This document shows, one piece after another, positions 1 through 11,030 of a stretch of DNA of 64,000 nt. Below the pieces are notes generated by a model. The model was not told where the DNA came from and did no database searches. It worked only from the letters and a program-made list of their open reading frames with translations. The position numbers and the translations under genes are program-made. Source of the stretch: Adineta ricciae (Eukaryota > Rotifera > Eurotatoria > Adinetida > Adinetidae); contig CAJNOJ010000058.1 of the NCBI GenBank assembly GCA_905250025.1, positions 248,001 to 312,000 of the forward strand, written 5' to 3'. Position 1 is the stretch's first letter, and each line of letters opens with the position of its first letter.

Positions 1-313
1 ATTAGTCCTTCTTTTCTTTTTTTCATTACTTTCAGTCACTTAGTATTTATAGTCTTTCTTACATATCTATCATTCATCCAACAAATGTCTCGTAACAGAA
101 AGACGAAGAAGAAAAACACGAGAAAAAAAAGTTCCTGTAAGTTTTTTTTTTCTTCTTAACTGATTTAGTTATTAAGATAACACAGCATTTTTTCCGCATA
201 TCTCTAGAGAAATATAACACATATGTTGTAATAATCAAACTAGCGCAGATCGAAAGGAACATTCTGATATTCTTGTTGTTGTTGTTGCTCCTGTTTTAGA
301 TTAACAAAAGATC
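1..313. other. Upstream region of first GPCR gene
   Basis: No coding sequence is supported. A short TTG run precedes a strong acceptor-like sequence (pyrimidine-rich, ending TTTTAG at about 299) only about 15 bases before the ATG at 314. It could close a 5'UTR intron or be a trans-splice site. Confidence 0.4.
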
Positions 314-2148
314 ATGATTTTAACTCGAGATGATATCGATCCATGTAAATTATGTAATGTACTTGCTCCAATATTCATATGCGGCTTTTTCGGCAATATC
401 ATTTGTATAATCGTTTTTCTTCGTCGTCGCTTTCGTGTACGTTCAATTAGTGTTTATTTTATTGCTTTATTTTTTATTGACTGTATGCTTCTATTCATTT
501 CACACGTGGCAAAAATGTTAATCTTTGGTGCTGCCGAGTCTTGTTGGTTTAATATATTTCTCTCGAAATTCATCGATTTGATACGTTATAAAGATATGCT
601 CAATCACGGAGTACTCTCCGTGCTGACGTATAACACAACGTACACGCAAATTTCCATGTTAATCTTCATGTTCATGTCTATCCAACGTGTGAGAACATTC
701 TCATCGATATCATATCGTGAGAGTCGTATGTGTGCATTCATGTTAACGTTGATTGCGTTCGTCTATGGGATTATCGTGTCATACATGCAATTATATGATG
801 GATTTTGTATAAAACAATTGGATCTCACTAAAGAGCAAACTAATACCATCGATGCACTAATGGACGACGCACAATACACATACGACAAGCAATGTTTACC
901 AAAATCTTTCAGTAACATATCAGGTAATCGCTGTTTCTAATATTATCTTTTCGCATCGAAGATTCCGATAGACATCAGCTTGTTTTTTTCTGCTTTTTTT
1001 CTACAGTTATTGAGTTTTCCAAACAATCTCTACATCATTCTAGTTTTATTTTATTTTTAGTATTCGATTCTACTACTATTTATCATCATTATTCAATATC
1101 ATCCGAAACGAATGAATCGTTGAATAGTAGTATTGATCCAATGTGTCACGTCAAACCCGATTGGCATCGTACACGTCATCAGACTGTTGCATATGTTTAT
1201 CTTCAATCATATATGTCAATTGATTGGCCAGATGAATATGCTAATCGTTCGATGTGTGATGTTGACTATAAACTGCCGGATCATCTTCTTTTAGCAATCA
1301 ATAATTTAACTCGGCCATGGTTACAATCGCGTCCAGAAAAAGACTATTTTCTCGAACATCAATTTTGCGCTCAATCGTTTCATTTCATTGAATCATACGC
1401 GAATTGTTCGTTTCCATTGTCAGCAAAAACATTTCAAAAGTATTATCAGTTTCTCTACGATCGTCGTCTATCATTAAAAAATCGTTATACCATTGGCTTT
1501 ATTATCGGAACATTTATACCTTCATTTATATGTATTTTATCATCATTCATATGTCTTTATTACATAGCTAATCAACCATTAATTCGTAAACATAGTCATT
1601 CGCGCGCAGAACTACGTTCTTTATCGCTGATTCTAGTCGAGATTTTACTAAGTCTGATGAGTGCATTACAGTCCTATATAATTAATTTTTTTACCTGTCA
1701 TGGTTTACTATTTCGTATGCAATCAGATAATTGTTATGGCCCGTCAAGTGATAATATTCTACCGATGTTTCTTGGTAGCATTCTGGAATTGTTTACATCG
1801 ACATCTAACATTCTGATTTTGATGATATGCGGCGCACAATTTCGCAATGAATTAATCGAAATTCTACATTTGACCAAGTTCTTTTCCAAAGAAAAACAAC
1901 GGCAAAGTCGAACAGACGAAAGTAAAATCACTGCGCATAGGCCATCCGCAGTGACATTACCGCTTCGAATAACTCTCCCATCACCATTGATACACAATGA
2001 CCTGAGTAAACGACTGACTAGCTCTCACGATCCATCCATGGAATCATTTCTCATGTCAGGGCATAACAAAGACGATCTAAGTGTGACAGAAACAGAGCAA
2101 CAGTCCGAAGAAACAAGCCTGTGTTTAATAAAGTTAACCAGTGTGTAA
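314..2148 (+). CDS. Rhodopsin-like 7TM receptor with very long second extracellular loop
   Basis: Putative G-protein-coupled receptor of the plasma membrane; ligand unknown. Exon 1 is 314-923 and exon 2 is 1007-2148 (583 aa). A second acceptor at 1060/1061 is also in frame (565 aa). Both keep phase, so either or both may be used. Exon 1 holds TM1 (with the GN of GFFGNIICI), TM2, TM3 and TM4. The DRY position reads SIQRV. Exon 2 holds TM5-TM7, the last ending in MICGAQFRNEL, followed by a long Ser/Thr-rich tail. Between TM4 and TM5 lie about 200 residues with several Cys and Asn-glycosylation sites, far longer than a usual ECL2. An AATAAA lies at 2204-2209, 56 bases after the stop. The family call is from topology; the subfamily cannot be named. 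Confidence 0.8.
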
Positions 2149-3241
2149 ATGTAGTTTTTTTTCTTTTTCGTAAGTAACTACATCTATGTGTTTCCTTTTA
2201 TGAAATAAAAGGTGTTGACTGATGTGTTCATTTTACGAACGATGATCATGGCAAATCAAACGGAATGTGCAAATCTTCCAATGCGCATCAAGTAATTCTA
2301 ATTAAATGTGCTTTGGATACAACGCCAAGTTACTCCGAGTTTCCTCATCGCATAGAATGTCTGTTATAAGTCAGAACTATAGCAAAAGTCAGAAGTTCCT
2401 GATTTTCTATTGTGTAGCCCGATAATAGAAAAGATATTTTTGTTTTTTAAGAACAAAAGTGGACTCCTTTTTCACCATCAGAGTTAATTCACTGTAAAGC
2501 TAAGGTTAGCTATTGTAGAACCTCTGGATTGAAGATGTTTTTAATGACCAATTTTAACATTATTTTCAATTACAAAGGCATGCTAAATATGCTTTTCATC
2601 TTTCGACAACAAAAAAATAATTACGATACAAAGCCATTAATTTTCTACATTGTCAAAACAGATATAAACAAGCAGCCTGCCACCAATTTGAAATTTGCTG
2701 TCAGCAGTTCGACATTTAACACCAGACAAGAACGAGATTCCTTCGAGTTAAAGGTCAACAAATCGTTTATATCATGGTTACAAACAAATTCCTCATCTTT
2801 CTCGTACATCATACAACGGTGTAGAATTTCTCTTAGCAGAAACTTTAAACTCCATTTTTCTCGGCGTCTTGCTGACTTGGATATATAAATAACTCATGTG
2901 AAGCGTAATTATCTGGTTTTGTTTTGATAAATTCATTTGATACTATAGTCAATTAAAAACTATTGAATAATTAATAACGAACCACATGATGATAGGGTAC
3001 CAAGAGACTATTGATGCAAGAATGAGTACTTTTTACCTCTAAACAAAAGATCTTGCCAAAGGTTACTGCGCCCACAATATCTGTACAGCTCGTGCATGAA
3101 AAATTTTTCCGTCAGTCAAGTGTGAGCAGCATACAATTTAAAAAAAAAGTTCCAACAGACATAATCCGGATGATGGAAATTCTTTTTTTTTCTGTTTATT
3201 ATGGATATAAGAGGCTTATTAAGATTGAATTTCTATCATTG
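2149..3241. other. Intergenic, 1.1 kb
   Basis: Holds the 3' end of the first GPCR gene (poly(A) signal near 2204) and the region beyond the convergent second GPCR gene. A short open frame on + at 2535-2888 has no recognisable domain and is not supported. Confidence 0.5.
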
Positions 3242-4258
3242 CTATGCATTCGGATAAACAGTGTTTGCTATTCTTCGCCGCCATTTATTCACACGAACCT
3301 GGAAGAAAACATGAACAAATTGTTGACGAAAGCGGCCCGATACACACATGTATATGTAAAAGGGACTCTAGAAAGAACCGTGTGAATATAAATGAAAGGA
3401 AAAGGAAATATTTTGATAACTCACGGCAAAAGTCATGTAGAACAAATAGATTGTTATCATATTGGCAAATCTGACTTTATCTGAGCTGATGGTGTCACTT
3501 CCAGCCAGATTTTCATATAAAATAAAAATATTAACAGTTACGTATGGCACGGTCGTGACAAAATTGACGATAATTTGAACGAGAACTATGCTTGTCAGTT
3601 GCTTATCCAATTCTCGTCGAACAAGTGGAATCGTTCGATAGGATATATCTTGGATATTTCGGTATGCTAATAAACCAAATAGGATACAAATTATCGTTGG
3701 AATCAAAGAATTCCAAGATACGATATGAATTGCAATCGCGTAAATTTGAAAGATGCGATTAGTAATCATGCAGATAGATTGCACTTGACTGTAATAAAAC
3801 CAGTATGGAATGCCATGCACTAGCCAGATAATCACGGATAGAAAAGTTAATCTATGTGCAACTTGAATATTGCTCCATTGTTGCCATTGACGAGAATAAC
3901 AAGTGGCAAGAAATTGATCGATTGTTGCTAGACACATACACGTCATGGAAATCGATACACATGTTTGTATACAAAATTGCCGAAATTTACAGTAAAACAG
4001 CGACGTTTCGGTCCAATCAATGCCAAATCCGCTAATCATGATACGTGTAAGTAAGCCGGTAACTAATTGGCCATTATTAATAATCGACATAACGATTAAA
4101 TAGACGGCACAAGAACTTTGTCGGAATGTTTGAAGACTAAGAAAAACGATGACGTTGATTAAATTACCAAGAACACCGATACTAAGAATCGGAATGCCGG
4201 CATAGATAGCTACTTGTTGAGCGATGATGTTCAACGACGATATATTTAACTGTGACAT
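3242..4258 (-). CDS. Rhodopsin-like 7TM receptor (319 aa)
   Basis: Exons are 4258-3425 and 3367-3242, with a 57-bp intron (donor GTGAGT, acceptor TTTCTAG). Reading through the intron gives a false stop inside TM7. Splicing restores SPFYIYMCVSGRFRQQF, the typical end of TM7 plus helix 8. The seven segments are clear: TM1 carries the GN of GVLGNLINV, the DRY position reads ATIDQFLATC, and TM4 has the conserved Trp. The disulfide pair is likely C-KFRQFC before TM3 with a Cys in ECL2. Chemoreceptor- or neuropeptide-like receptor; ligand unknown. The total coding length is 960 bases including stop, and phase is exact. Confidence 0.85.
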
Positions 4259-4621
4259 TTTGATAAACTTAGATTTGTATGTTATGTTTAGATGTTTGGA
4301 TGATTTGGTAAGTCGATGTATATCTCAAATGAACGCAGAGTTTATTGAGGTGACGGATATAGATGCGCGGTTGTATGTGATTTGAAAGCATCAAGATTTG
4401 CATGACAATGATCTTAAGCTTATAAAAACTAATGAATTCGGATTTGTCTTAACATAAGCTGTTTAACTTTTCCTTCTTTCGAAAGACAATTAATGCAATT
4501 ATTTTTCCAATTTTCGCTATGACGTACACGGCGAACTTCTTAATTAAGTAATCAAAACAAAAAGTATAAATATACAAGATTTTGTTTGAATTTAAAATGT
4601 AGCAAAAACAATTCGTTATCT

Positions 4622-5242
4622 TCAAAGATAAGCAAGCTGACCAGAATTTTGATGGCGTTGACACTCCTAAACGTGTCAAAATAGTGTTTCTATAGATTAT
4701 GAATAATTGAAGGAATCAGCTCACTTTCAGAGCTTCCCAAAATCCTTGACAGTGTTTGGAATCTCCGTTTGCTTCATCGAGACATTTCATGAATTCTTTT
4801 TGATATAAGTTACACCGACCTGTGCCGTATCTTTCCGATAAATCTTGATATAACGGTTGAGATGTTAGACCAGTCGTTGTTTGTGTCACAGCAGCTGATT
4901 GATCATGATTATGATAGCCACCTATAATGTGTCAAAGAGAAACTATCATGGAATACGAGACTTCTTGTAATTAGCTACCGGTTATCGCCGCACCAATGCT
5001 ATGTCCAACAGCTGAACCTACGGCAATACCACCAGCTGTAGCAGGCATTTGTCCAAATAGACCAGGTTGACGTCCGACTGGAGCTGAAATAGCTGGTTGC
5101 GGTGCGACTACGCATGGGTTGGACGTGGAGCTCTGAGAAAATAAATCTTGATGAATAAGAAATGAATCATAATTTCTTATATTAATTTATACCGAGAAGA
5201 AGATGAAAAACGCATGCTACTTCCACCTGCACGATGAGGCAT
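4622..5242 (-). CDS. CHCHD2/CHCHD10-family twin CX9C mitochondrial protein
   Basis: Small mitochondrial intermembrane-space protein of the CHCHD2/10 family, known from family work to support respiration and cristae. Four exons: 5242-5193, 5130-4979, 4921-4725 and 4666-4622, giving 147 aa; all introns are 57-62 bp. The N-terminus is basic and Ser-rich ([10 protein letters not shown]), as in a targeting peptide. The middle has the Gly/Ala-rich hydrophobic stretch [19 protein letters not shown], diagnostic for the family. The C-terminal CHCH domain has [11 protein letters not shown] and [11 protein letters not shown], both CX9C. The fourth Cys is only present if the last 58-bp intron (GTGAGC donor) is removed; otherwise the protein would stop just before it. 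The acceptor of exon 2 is the second of two adjacent AG sites, chosen because only it keeps frame. Orthology to CHCHD2 versus CHCHD10 cannot be resolved. Confidence 0.92.
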
Positions 5243-5687
5243 CGTAGTTTAGTTAAATATGTTTAATTATCGAAAAAATTGTATGAGACTAATATGACAA
5301 GATCCATTGTATATGTATATATATATTTGCGTAAAACTGTTCCAGAACAGAAAAGAGCATTGCAACGATGACGAAAAGAACCTTTCTGATTCATGGAACA
5401 ATCTGTCAGTCGAACGATTATGGATGGGTTCGAGAACATTCTCGTTTCCTTTTTTTGTATGAATAAAGACTACATAACATAAAAATGTATAAAGAAAGTA
5501 AACGTAATTCTTTAAATAAGTATTTTAGTTATAAAACTCGTCGACAACGAGGTGCACAACTTTATTTCGATCGGTACGGTGTCATACATGTTCTTCAAAT
5601 GTCATATATATTTTGCACATATTTATCAAAATAAAAATGAGAAAATCTTCATCACAGTATATGAAACAGGTGCACAAACGAATTATT
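5243..5687. other. Intergenic, 0.4 kb
   Basis: Upstream of the CHCHD gene and downstream of the proline-rich gene. AT-rich with TATATATATA near 5310-5325. No gene seen. Confidence 0.4.
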
Positions 5688-8056
5688 CTAGTCAAAGAAG
5701 CCGTCTACTTCATCGTTTGCTTCTGCAGGAGCAGAAGTAGTGGTAAGTGGGGGAACAGGTGGAGGAACGGAAGTAGTTGGCACATCTGAATCATCTTCTA
5801 ATGGATTGGTTTCATCGAGACTCGGTTCTTGAGGTTCAGGTGACGGGTCTTTTCGTTTTGGAGACGTTGAAGAGGCATCTTCTTTTTTCTTCAAGTCATC
5901 ATCATCGTCATCTTCAGCGTGATGATGGGATTCGTTTATACCGGCAGTTTCATCATCATTTCCAATTGTATCATCCCCTTTTGATGGAGCAGCATCACCC
6001 TTATCGTGAGCCTCATTCTCGTCGTCTAGTACAGGTGAAGCTCCTACAAACAAAACAAACACGATGTATTGCTTGATATTCAATAGAAAGTAATACGTAC
6101 TTGGCGAATCAGAAGGATTCGGTACTGGTTGTAAGTCACGATCATTTTCTTTATCATTTTCAGTTTCTTCAAAGTCACTAGTATATCCTGGTTCAGGCTT
6201 CGGTGATGGTGCTAAATAAAACATAGCAATTTAGTCTTTTTACGCAAAAGAAAAATCCATCATCAGCCTAACTATCGCTTTTAATTACGAACATCCTCTT
6301 CTCATCTGATCGTACTACTTTAACACTTGCTAGAGATGAAACTGCATATGAAATAATTTCAAAGAGACATGTGCACATACATTTTTTAGGTGGTGTTTTT
6401 ACAGGGTCAGTTGATGGCTCTACTTTGTGTTTTTTGTTCGATTGTACGGATATTTGTGACGTGTCGCCAAATATTTCGTCCATCAAGTCCTCGTCACGGA
6501 CGGGACTCTGATTTCGCGGCGTTGATTCGAATAGCGGAGGTGGAGGAGCATCGAATATCGAGCTTCGACCAGTATCTACAGCTACTACAGGTTCCCGAAC
6601 TGGTTTCTTAGAAGATGTAATAGGACGAGCCGGAGCAGGTTTAACTGCACGTTTCGCAGGTGTAGTTATCGTTGCCGACTTAGTCGGGCGTGGAGCTGGT
6701 GGCCTAGGATTGCTTGCAGATGCGGTGGATTCCCATGCAGATTTAACTTTACTTTCAGCCGTTGCAATACGAGTCTTTAATGTTGGATCACCACTGGGAA
6801 TTTGTTTTGGAGGTTTCTTTCGTACGATAGGTTCCGTTGCTGATTTTACCGGAGTAGTTCGCTCAGACTTTGTAGTGGGTTCAAAATATCTTGGTATTTT
6901 CTTCTTGATTTCTTTCGATGGCGGATGCCATACCGGTTCAGGCTGCTTCGCTGGTACTAGTTTACTCGTTGGATCGAATGCACGTAACTGTTTGGTTTTT
7001 GTAGCAGTACCAGAAGGATTCCAAGGCGGTTCTCGCGTTGGTTTTGGTGGTGAAGGTGGGTCATTCGAGCCTATGAATCTTGCATGTTTAATTGAACCGT
7101 TCGGTCTCCAAACGGGTGCTGTAGCCGAATGCCGCAGTACATTTTGAGCACTACCACCGCGAATGCGAGATTTAGCCGATGATGATCTCACACGTTCTAT
7201 GACAATTACATGGACAGTTTTCCAATTATGTCATCTTCTTCAATTACATACCTTTGCAATCTGATAGTCGACTTTTTGGTTGCAGTAGCTGGTTCTCATA
7301 ATCAGTTGCTCTCGGTGTGCGAGAAGTATTCTGGCCTGAATAAGAATTTCGTCGAACAAGGATTTCATCTGGTAACCATGGTTGTTGATTATCCGGTCGA
7401 TTTCGAATACGTCGAATGTAACCTTGATCACGTGTTGGATAGACATCAACCGTTACTGGATCGTCTTGTATATACGCATCAGAAGTTGAAACAAGTATTT
7501 GATCCACGTCAGGAGTAGGCTTTTGTGATTGTCGCTTTCTTCGACTTGGAATATGAACTTTATAAGTAATTCGAGCAGTCGGTTTCTTAGGTTCAATATC
7601 TTCGGATTCTGATGAGGAGTACGACTGCGAACGATATGTTCTATGAGATATTGGATGATGATGAACATGATACTGTGGTGGCAATGGTGGAGGATAATTT
7701 GGCAATTCAGATTGTGCGAGAGTATGACACAATTCGTCATTGATTTGCCGCAGCTTTGACACTGTTTGTGAAGGAGGCGGAGAATAGACAGGATGATGAT
7801 GAACAATCACAGATGATTGAGGAGAAGAAAGTTGATAAAGATCGAATTGAGTAAGAGGATCATTAGGTTGATATAAATCCAGGTTAAATTTTGCATGTGA
7901 TGAACTCAGAGAAGACGATATTGATTGACTTGGTTGCGATGAAAATGAAGAGGTAGGTACAAAGATATGAGGTTGACGATGTATAGAATTAGGAGAGGTA
8001 TTGTAAACCGAATCAAAATTAGACATGACCTGAGCATATTGGACTGATCGATCCAT
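5688..8056 (-). CDS. Unrecognised Pro/Ser/Lys-rich protein (695 aa)
   Basis: Function not recognised. Four exons with exact phase: 8056-7252, 7196-6381, 6211-6101 and 6043-5688. Introns are 55, 169 and 57 bp. The first 270 residues are Ser/Gln/Pro/His-rich, with polyproline runs such as PPLPPQ. The central part carries a repeated aromatic-proline element (PVWRPNG, PPWNPSG, PVWHPPS) spaced 30-50 residues apart and embedded in Lys/Pro-rich sequence. The C-terminal third is acidic, with DDDDDDLKKK and many Ser-Pro sites. No signal peptide or membrane segment is visible, so it is probably intracellular and largely disordered. It could be a cytoskeletal or ciliary scaffold, but that is only a guess. 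The 169-bp intron could hide an exon, though none keeps frame. Confidence 0.8.
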
Positions 8057-8428
8057 TATGTTTCAGTTCAGATACTGTATTCAAAAACTGACTTTATGTC
8101 ATTTCATCGGTAAACAGTCGCCATCAGACAAAGTTCTCTGAAATGTTTCCATAGAAATACTTTCATGAGTCAAATAGAGATCGATTTGTGATAAGAACAA
8201 GTATGAAAAAAAAACGATACCGAATGTATGTGACGATATTACTTAATTTGAGAATTTTAATATTTGCAAACATTCGAATAAAGGGAAAAATCAATCGAAG
8301 ACGATACTGCCATCTGTCGGTTGATATAGAATCTTAGCAGCGATCCGCTTTTTCATGCATTCAAAATAGAAATATCTGAGTGTTCGTTTTTAATATTTTT
8401 ATTCGATTATCTTGTCGAAATCAAACGA
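8057..8428. other. Intergenic, 0.37 kb
   Basis: Lies between the start of the proline-rich gene and the end of the next minus-strand gene. AT-rich; nothing recognised. Confidence 0.4.
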
Positions 8429-8893
8429 TTAAAATTGAGGAAGATACTCTTCTCTCATTTTTCGTAACTTATCAATCAATCCTTCAATTCCTTTGATAGT
8501 TCGTCTACTTTCAAATGTCACTCGTTTGCTTCCATCTTTCCAATCGATTTGAATCCATTCAATACCGCCATCCGCGCAACCAGGACATCCGATCGTGTCA
8601 GCTAATTTTGAAAATACGTTTGGTGAAACAAGAGCCAGGAGTTCTTCCCATTGATTCAACGAAAACGAAAACGTTTGTCGAAGTGGTGGAAAAGATATGT
8701 CGGCAGAATTAGGTTGCTTCACTGCACTTAATTGCACAGGATTGCTCGTAGCATTAACAAATTGTTGACAATAACCACGGCACATTCCGAAAGAAAGACC
8801 ACTCGAGATTGAAGACACATCTTCTTTCTCAAAATTTCCATAGGCGGAATGAAGAAGAGAAAGAAGAAAAAGATACTTCCACGATGATTGCAT
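8429..8893 (-). CDS. Small secreted protein with conserved C-terminal domain
   Basis: Intronless, 154 aa. The ATG at 8893 is chosen because it starts a good signal peptide (MQSSWKYLFLLSLLHSAYG); the frame extends further upstream without an ATG. The mature part has paired Cys in MCRGYC and GCPGC, then GGIEWIQIDWKDGSKRV and a basic C-terminal helix (DKLRKMREE). The layout, with a Trp-containing beta hairpin followed by a helix, suggests a compact extracellular domain, but I do not recognise a named family. It lies on the same strand as the UGT gene upstream, with 185 bases between them. Confidence 0.75.
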   Translation of the reverse strand: MQSSWKYLFLLSLLHSAYGNFEKEDVSSISSGLSFGMCRGYCQQFVNATSNPVQLSAVKQPNSADISFPPLRQTFSFSLNQWEELLALVSPNVFSKLADTIGCPGCADGGIEWIQIDWKDGSKRVTFESRRTIKGIEGLIDKLRKMREEYLPQF

Positions 8894-9078
8894 GATTTTC
8901 TTGTAAAAACACAAAAGACCAAATGATCGGTTACTCCAAATACTCGAAATTTATTTTCTTGTTGATTGGAAACTGATTCCTAGACAAACGAGTCTTTATC
9001 CTTGTTAAGAAACAAAACTCGATATGCTGCGATTAAATAAGGATAAAGACATATATTCGCAATCGAAAACTGATCTAT

Positions 9079-10677
9079 TTAATTTGTTTTTTCTTTCGAT
9101 TTAGCTGTGCGTCGATTACATAAAATCAAGTAATGAATCAACTTCTTCAAAAGAATTAAGATAAACAACCATATGGTATAAACATCTAGATTGTAATAAG
9201 CGTACCATGGGTATGAATTGTTTACTGGTACGAATGATTTGATTCCATATTCAGCAGTCATTTCGATTAAGTCAACTGCACGTTCAACTCCACCATGTAA
9301 TTTCATTATTGCTTGAATTCGTTTGATATTTCTCTCTCGCGACACCATTTCTCCAGATGTCAACATCAGCTCGACGGTTTGCTTTAATTGATCAGGTGTA
9401 AACTTATTCTGATTTAACCATTTTCCAACGCCGGCATCTTCTAAACGTTGTGCCATGTCTAGTTGATCACCAAGTCGTGGTATACACAGAATCGCAGTTC
9501 CCAACCAAACACTTTCATAGGCACTGTTGATCCCACAATGAGAAATGAATATCTGAACGGCTGGATGTGCTAAATGACCTAAACTAGATGAAATCCACTT
9601 AACTATTCGAAATGTTGATGATGAGGTTTGCGAAATGCCCGGATGGTCTATTTTCCAAAGAACGCGATATTCACTCAATGATTTCAAAGCAAGTGATAAT
9701 TTTTGCACTTGTTCGTTTGAAAGTGGAATAGCCGTGCCGAAGTTCACATAAATGATAGGTCGCGAGTCAGATTCAATCCACTGTCGATCTTCATGCGATA
9801 GTTGTTCTATATAATCGTTAGAAGAAAGTTTCATCGAAAGCATCGGGCCAGTAATTTGCACATTGGGTGGAATGTGTTGAGCGTACTCAAGTCCGAACGC
9901 ATTGTTTACTAGAAATAAATGGGAATTGAAGTAAGACCATAAGTGACTCGAATGATTGAAAAGTAATTTTTCTTGTCGAATACAATTGAACGGTCGATCG
10001 AACTGAAAATACATTTGAATAAGCAGAAAATAACGTAGGATGGGAAAAACTGTGCGTGCCAACAGATTGATACCAAGTGAATGTATGCTCGGTGGTTGGT
10101 TACTGAGAATCCACGGATTATAATCACTTGGTAAAATATCGTGCCAACCAAGATAAGGAAGCAAACCCGCTACGTTCACAATGTATGGTATTTGAAAATG
10201 ATCAGCGATACTTGCGCCAGCATACGTTAGACGATCAGTAATCACTATAGTTGTTTTTTGGTGATGAAACATTTCTGGCTGAAGTACACGCAACATCTGA
10301 TCATACATATGAGGATAATAATCTGCGATAGCACTTCCGAACATTTGCATTGCACCTAACAGTATATTCGTTTGTGATGCGATCGCTTCCAAGTTTCGAG
10401 CTAGTTCAGTGTCATTATAACATGAACCAAGATCGAGAAATTTGATTGTTGTGTTCAAACAGTACATTTCGACATGTGTCTTTATATTTGAACAACTGAC
10501 GATGTAGATATTATACTCGCTAGTATGACGGTGATACAATTCTATTGCTTGTTGTAACAAAGGATTCATATGACCGATAAAGGGAATGGAAATGAAGAAA
10601 GCTGTCTTCGATCGATACTCACTCGATAACTGAATAGTCGATAGAATGACGAGGAAGCTAAGTATCGTTCTAGGCAT
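9079..10677 (-). CDS. UDP-glucuronosyltransferase (UGT), ER membrane
   Basis: Transfers a sugar from a UDP-sugar to small lipophilic acceptors, as in detoxification (family knowledge). 532 aa in one exon, the usual UGT length. N-terminal signal peptide (residues 1-20), then the acceptor-binding half with GHMNPLL near residue 35. The C-terminal half has the UGT signature, including HCGINSAYE (about 380-388) and GDQLDMA (about 404-410). A single membrane anchor lies near residues 493-512. The tail ends in KEKTN, a KxKxx dilysine ER-retrieval signal, fitting a type I ER protein with a lumenal active site. The absence of introns is unusual beside the intron-rich neighbours and could mean a retrocopy. 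The catalytic His of the N-terminal domain is likely the one in GHMN. Substrate unknown. Confidence 0.93.
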   Translation of the reverse strand: MPRTILSFLVILSTIQLSSEYRSKTAFFISIPFIGHMNPLLQQAIELYHRHTSEYNIYIVSCSNIKTHVEMYCLNTTIKFLDLGSCYNDTELARNLEAIASQTNILLGAMQMFGSAIADYYPHMYDQMLRVLQPEMFHHQKTTIVITDRLTYAGASIADHFQIPYIVNVAGLLPYLGWHDILPSDYNPWILSNQPPSIHSLGINLLARTVFPILRYFLLIQMYFQFDRPFNCIRQEKLLFNHSSHLWSYFNSHLFLVNNAFGLEYAQHIPPNVQITGPMLSMKLSSNDYIEQLSHEDRQWIESDSRPIIYVNFGTAIPLSNEQVQKLSLALKSLSEYRVLWKIDHPGISQTSSSTFRIVKWISSSLGHLAHPAVQIFISHCGINSAYESVWLGTAILCIPRLGDQLDMAQRLEDAGVGKWLNQNKFTPDQLKQTVELMLTSGEMVSRERNIKRIQAIMKLHGGVERAVDLIEMTAEYGIKSFVPVNNSYPWYAYYNLDVYTIWLFILILLKKLIHYLILCNRRTAKSKEKTN

Positions 10678-11030
10678 ACTTTACATCGAGCACTTCGAAT
10701 AGATAAATGTGCCTTGAAAGCTAGTAAGAAATGAATGTACAGAGATGTTTTTATGTAAAGGATATCTCTGTTTGCATGCTATACTCTATTGTCTATTTTA
10801 TCTCTCGTTGCAATACGATGATAAGAAAAGATAAGGTAGATCTTTACGAAACGAACAAGAGTTTCCGTGTTGACAAAAATCACACATCGAAGTATATTAG
10901 AAAACTATAATATGCACGATAGTCAGTTCTATAAAGGTAGGAACTTGATTAGGTCGTCGTTTTGCATCCAGCAGGCGGGTTGGGACCCTAAATAAATCAC
11001 ACTTTGGAGTAGTATCATAAGTAAAATATG
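10678..11030. other. Intergenic, 0.35 kb
   Basis: Promoter region of the UGT gene and 3' flank of the GILT gene. No gene seen. Confidence 0.4.

Noticed and set aside
2529..2888. Plus-strand open frame of 119 codons
   Set aside because: Starts at TTG (ATG at 2535), lacks any domain and lies in AT-rich flank between convergent genes.
6212..6380. Hidden exon in the 169-bp intron of the proline-rich gene
   Set aside because: Candidate inner exon (SVKVVRSDEKRMF) has a donor but breaks the phase of the following exon.
6390..7518. Plus-strand open frames opposite the proline-rich gene
   Set aside because: They are antisense shadows of a spliced, phase-consistent minus-strand gene.
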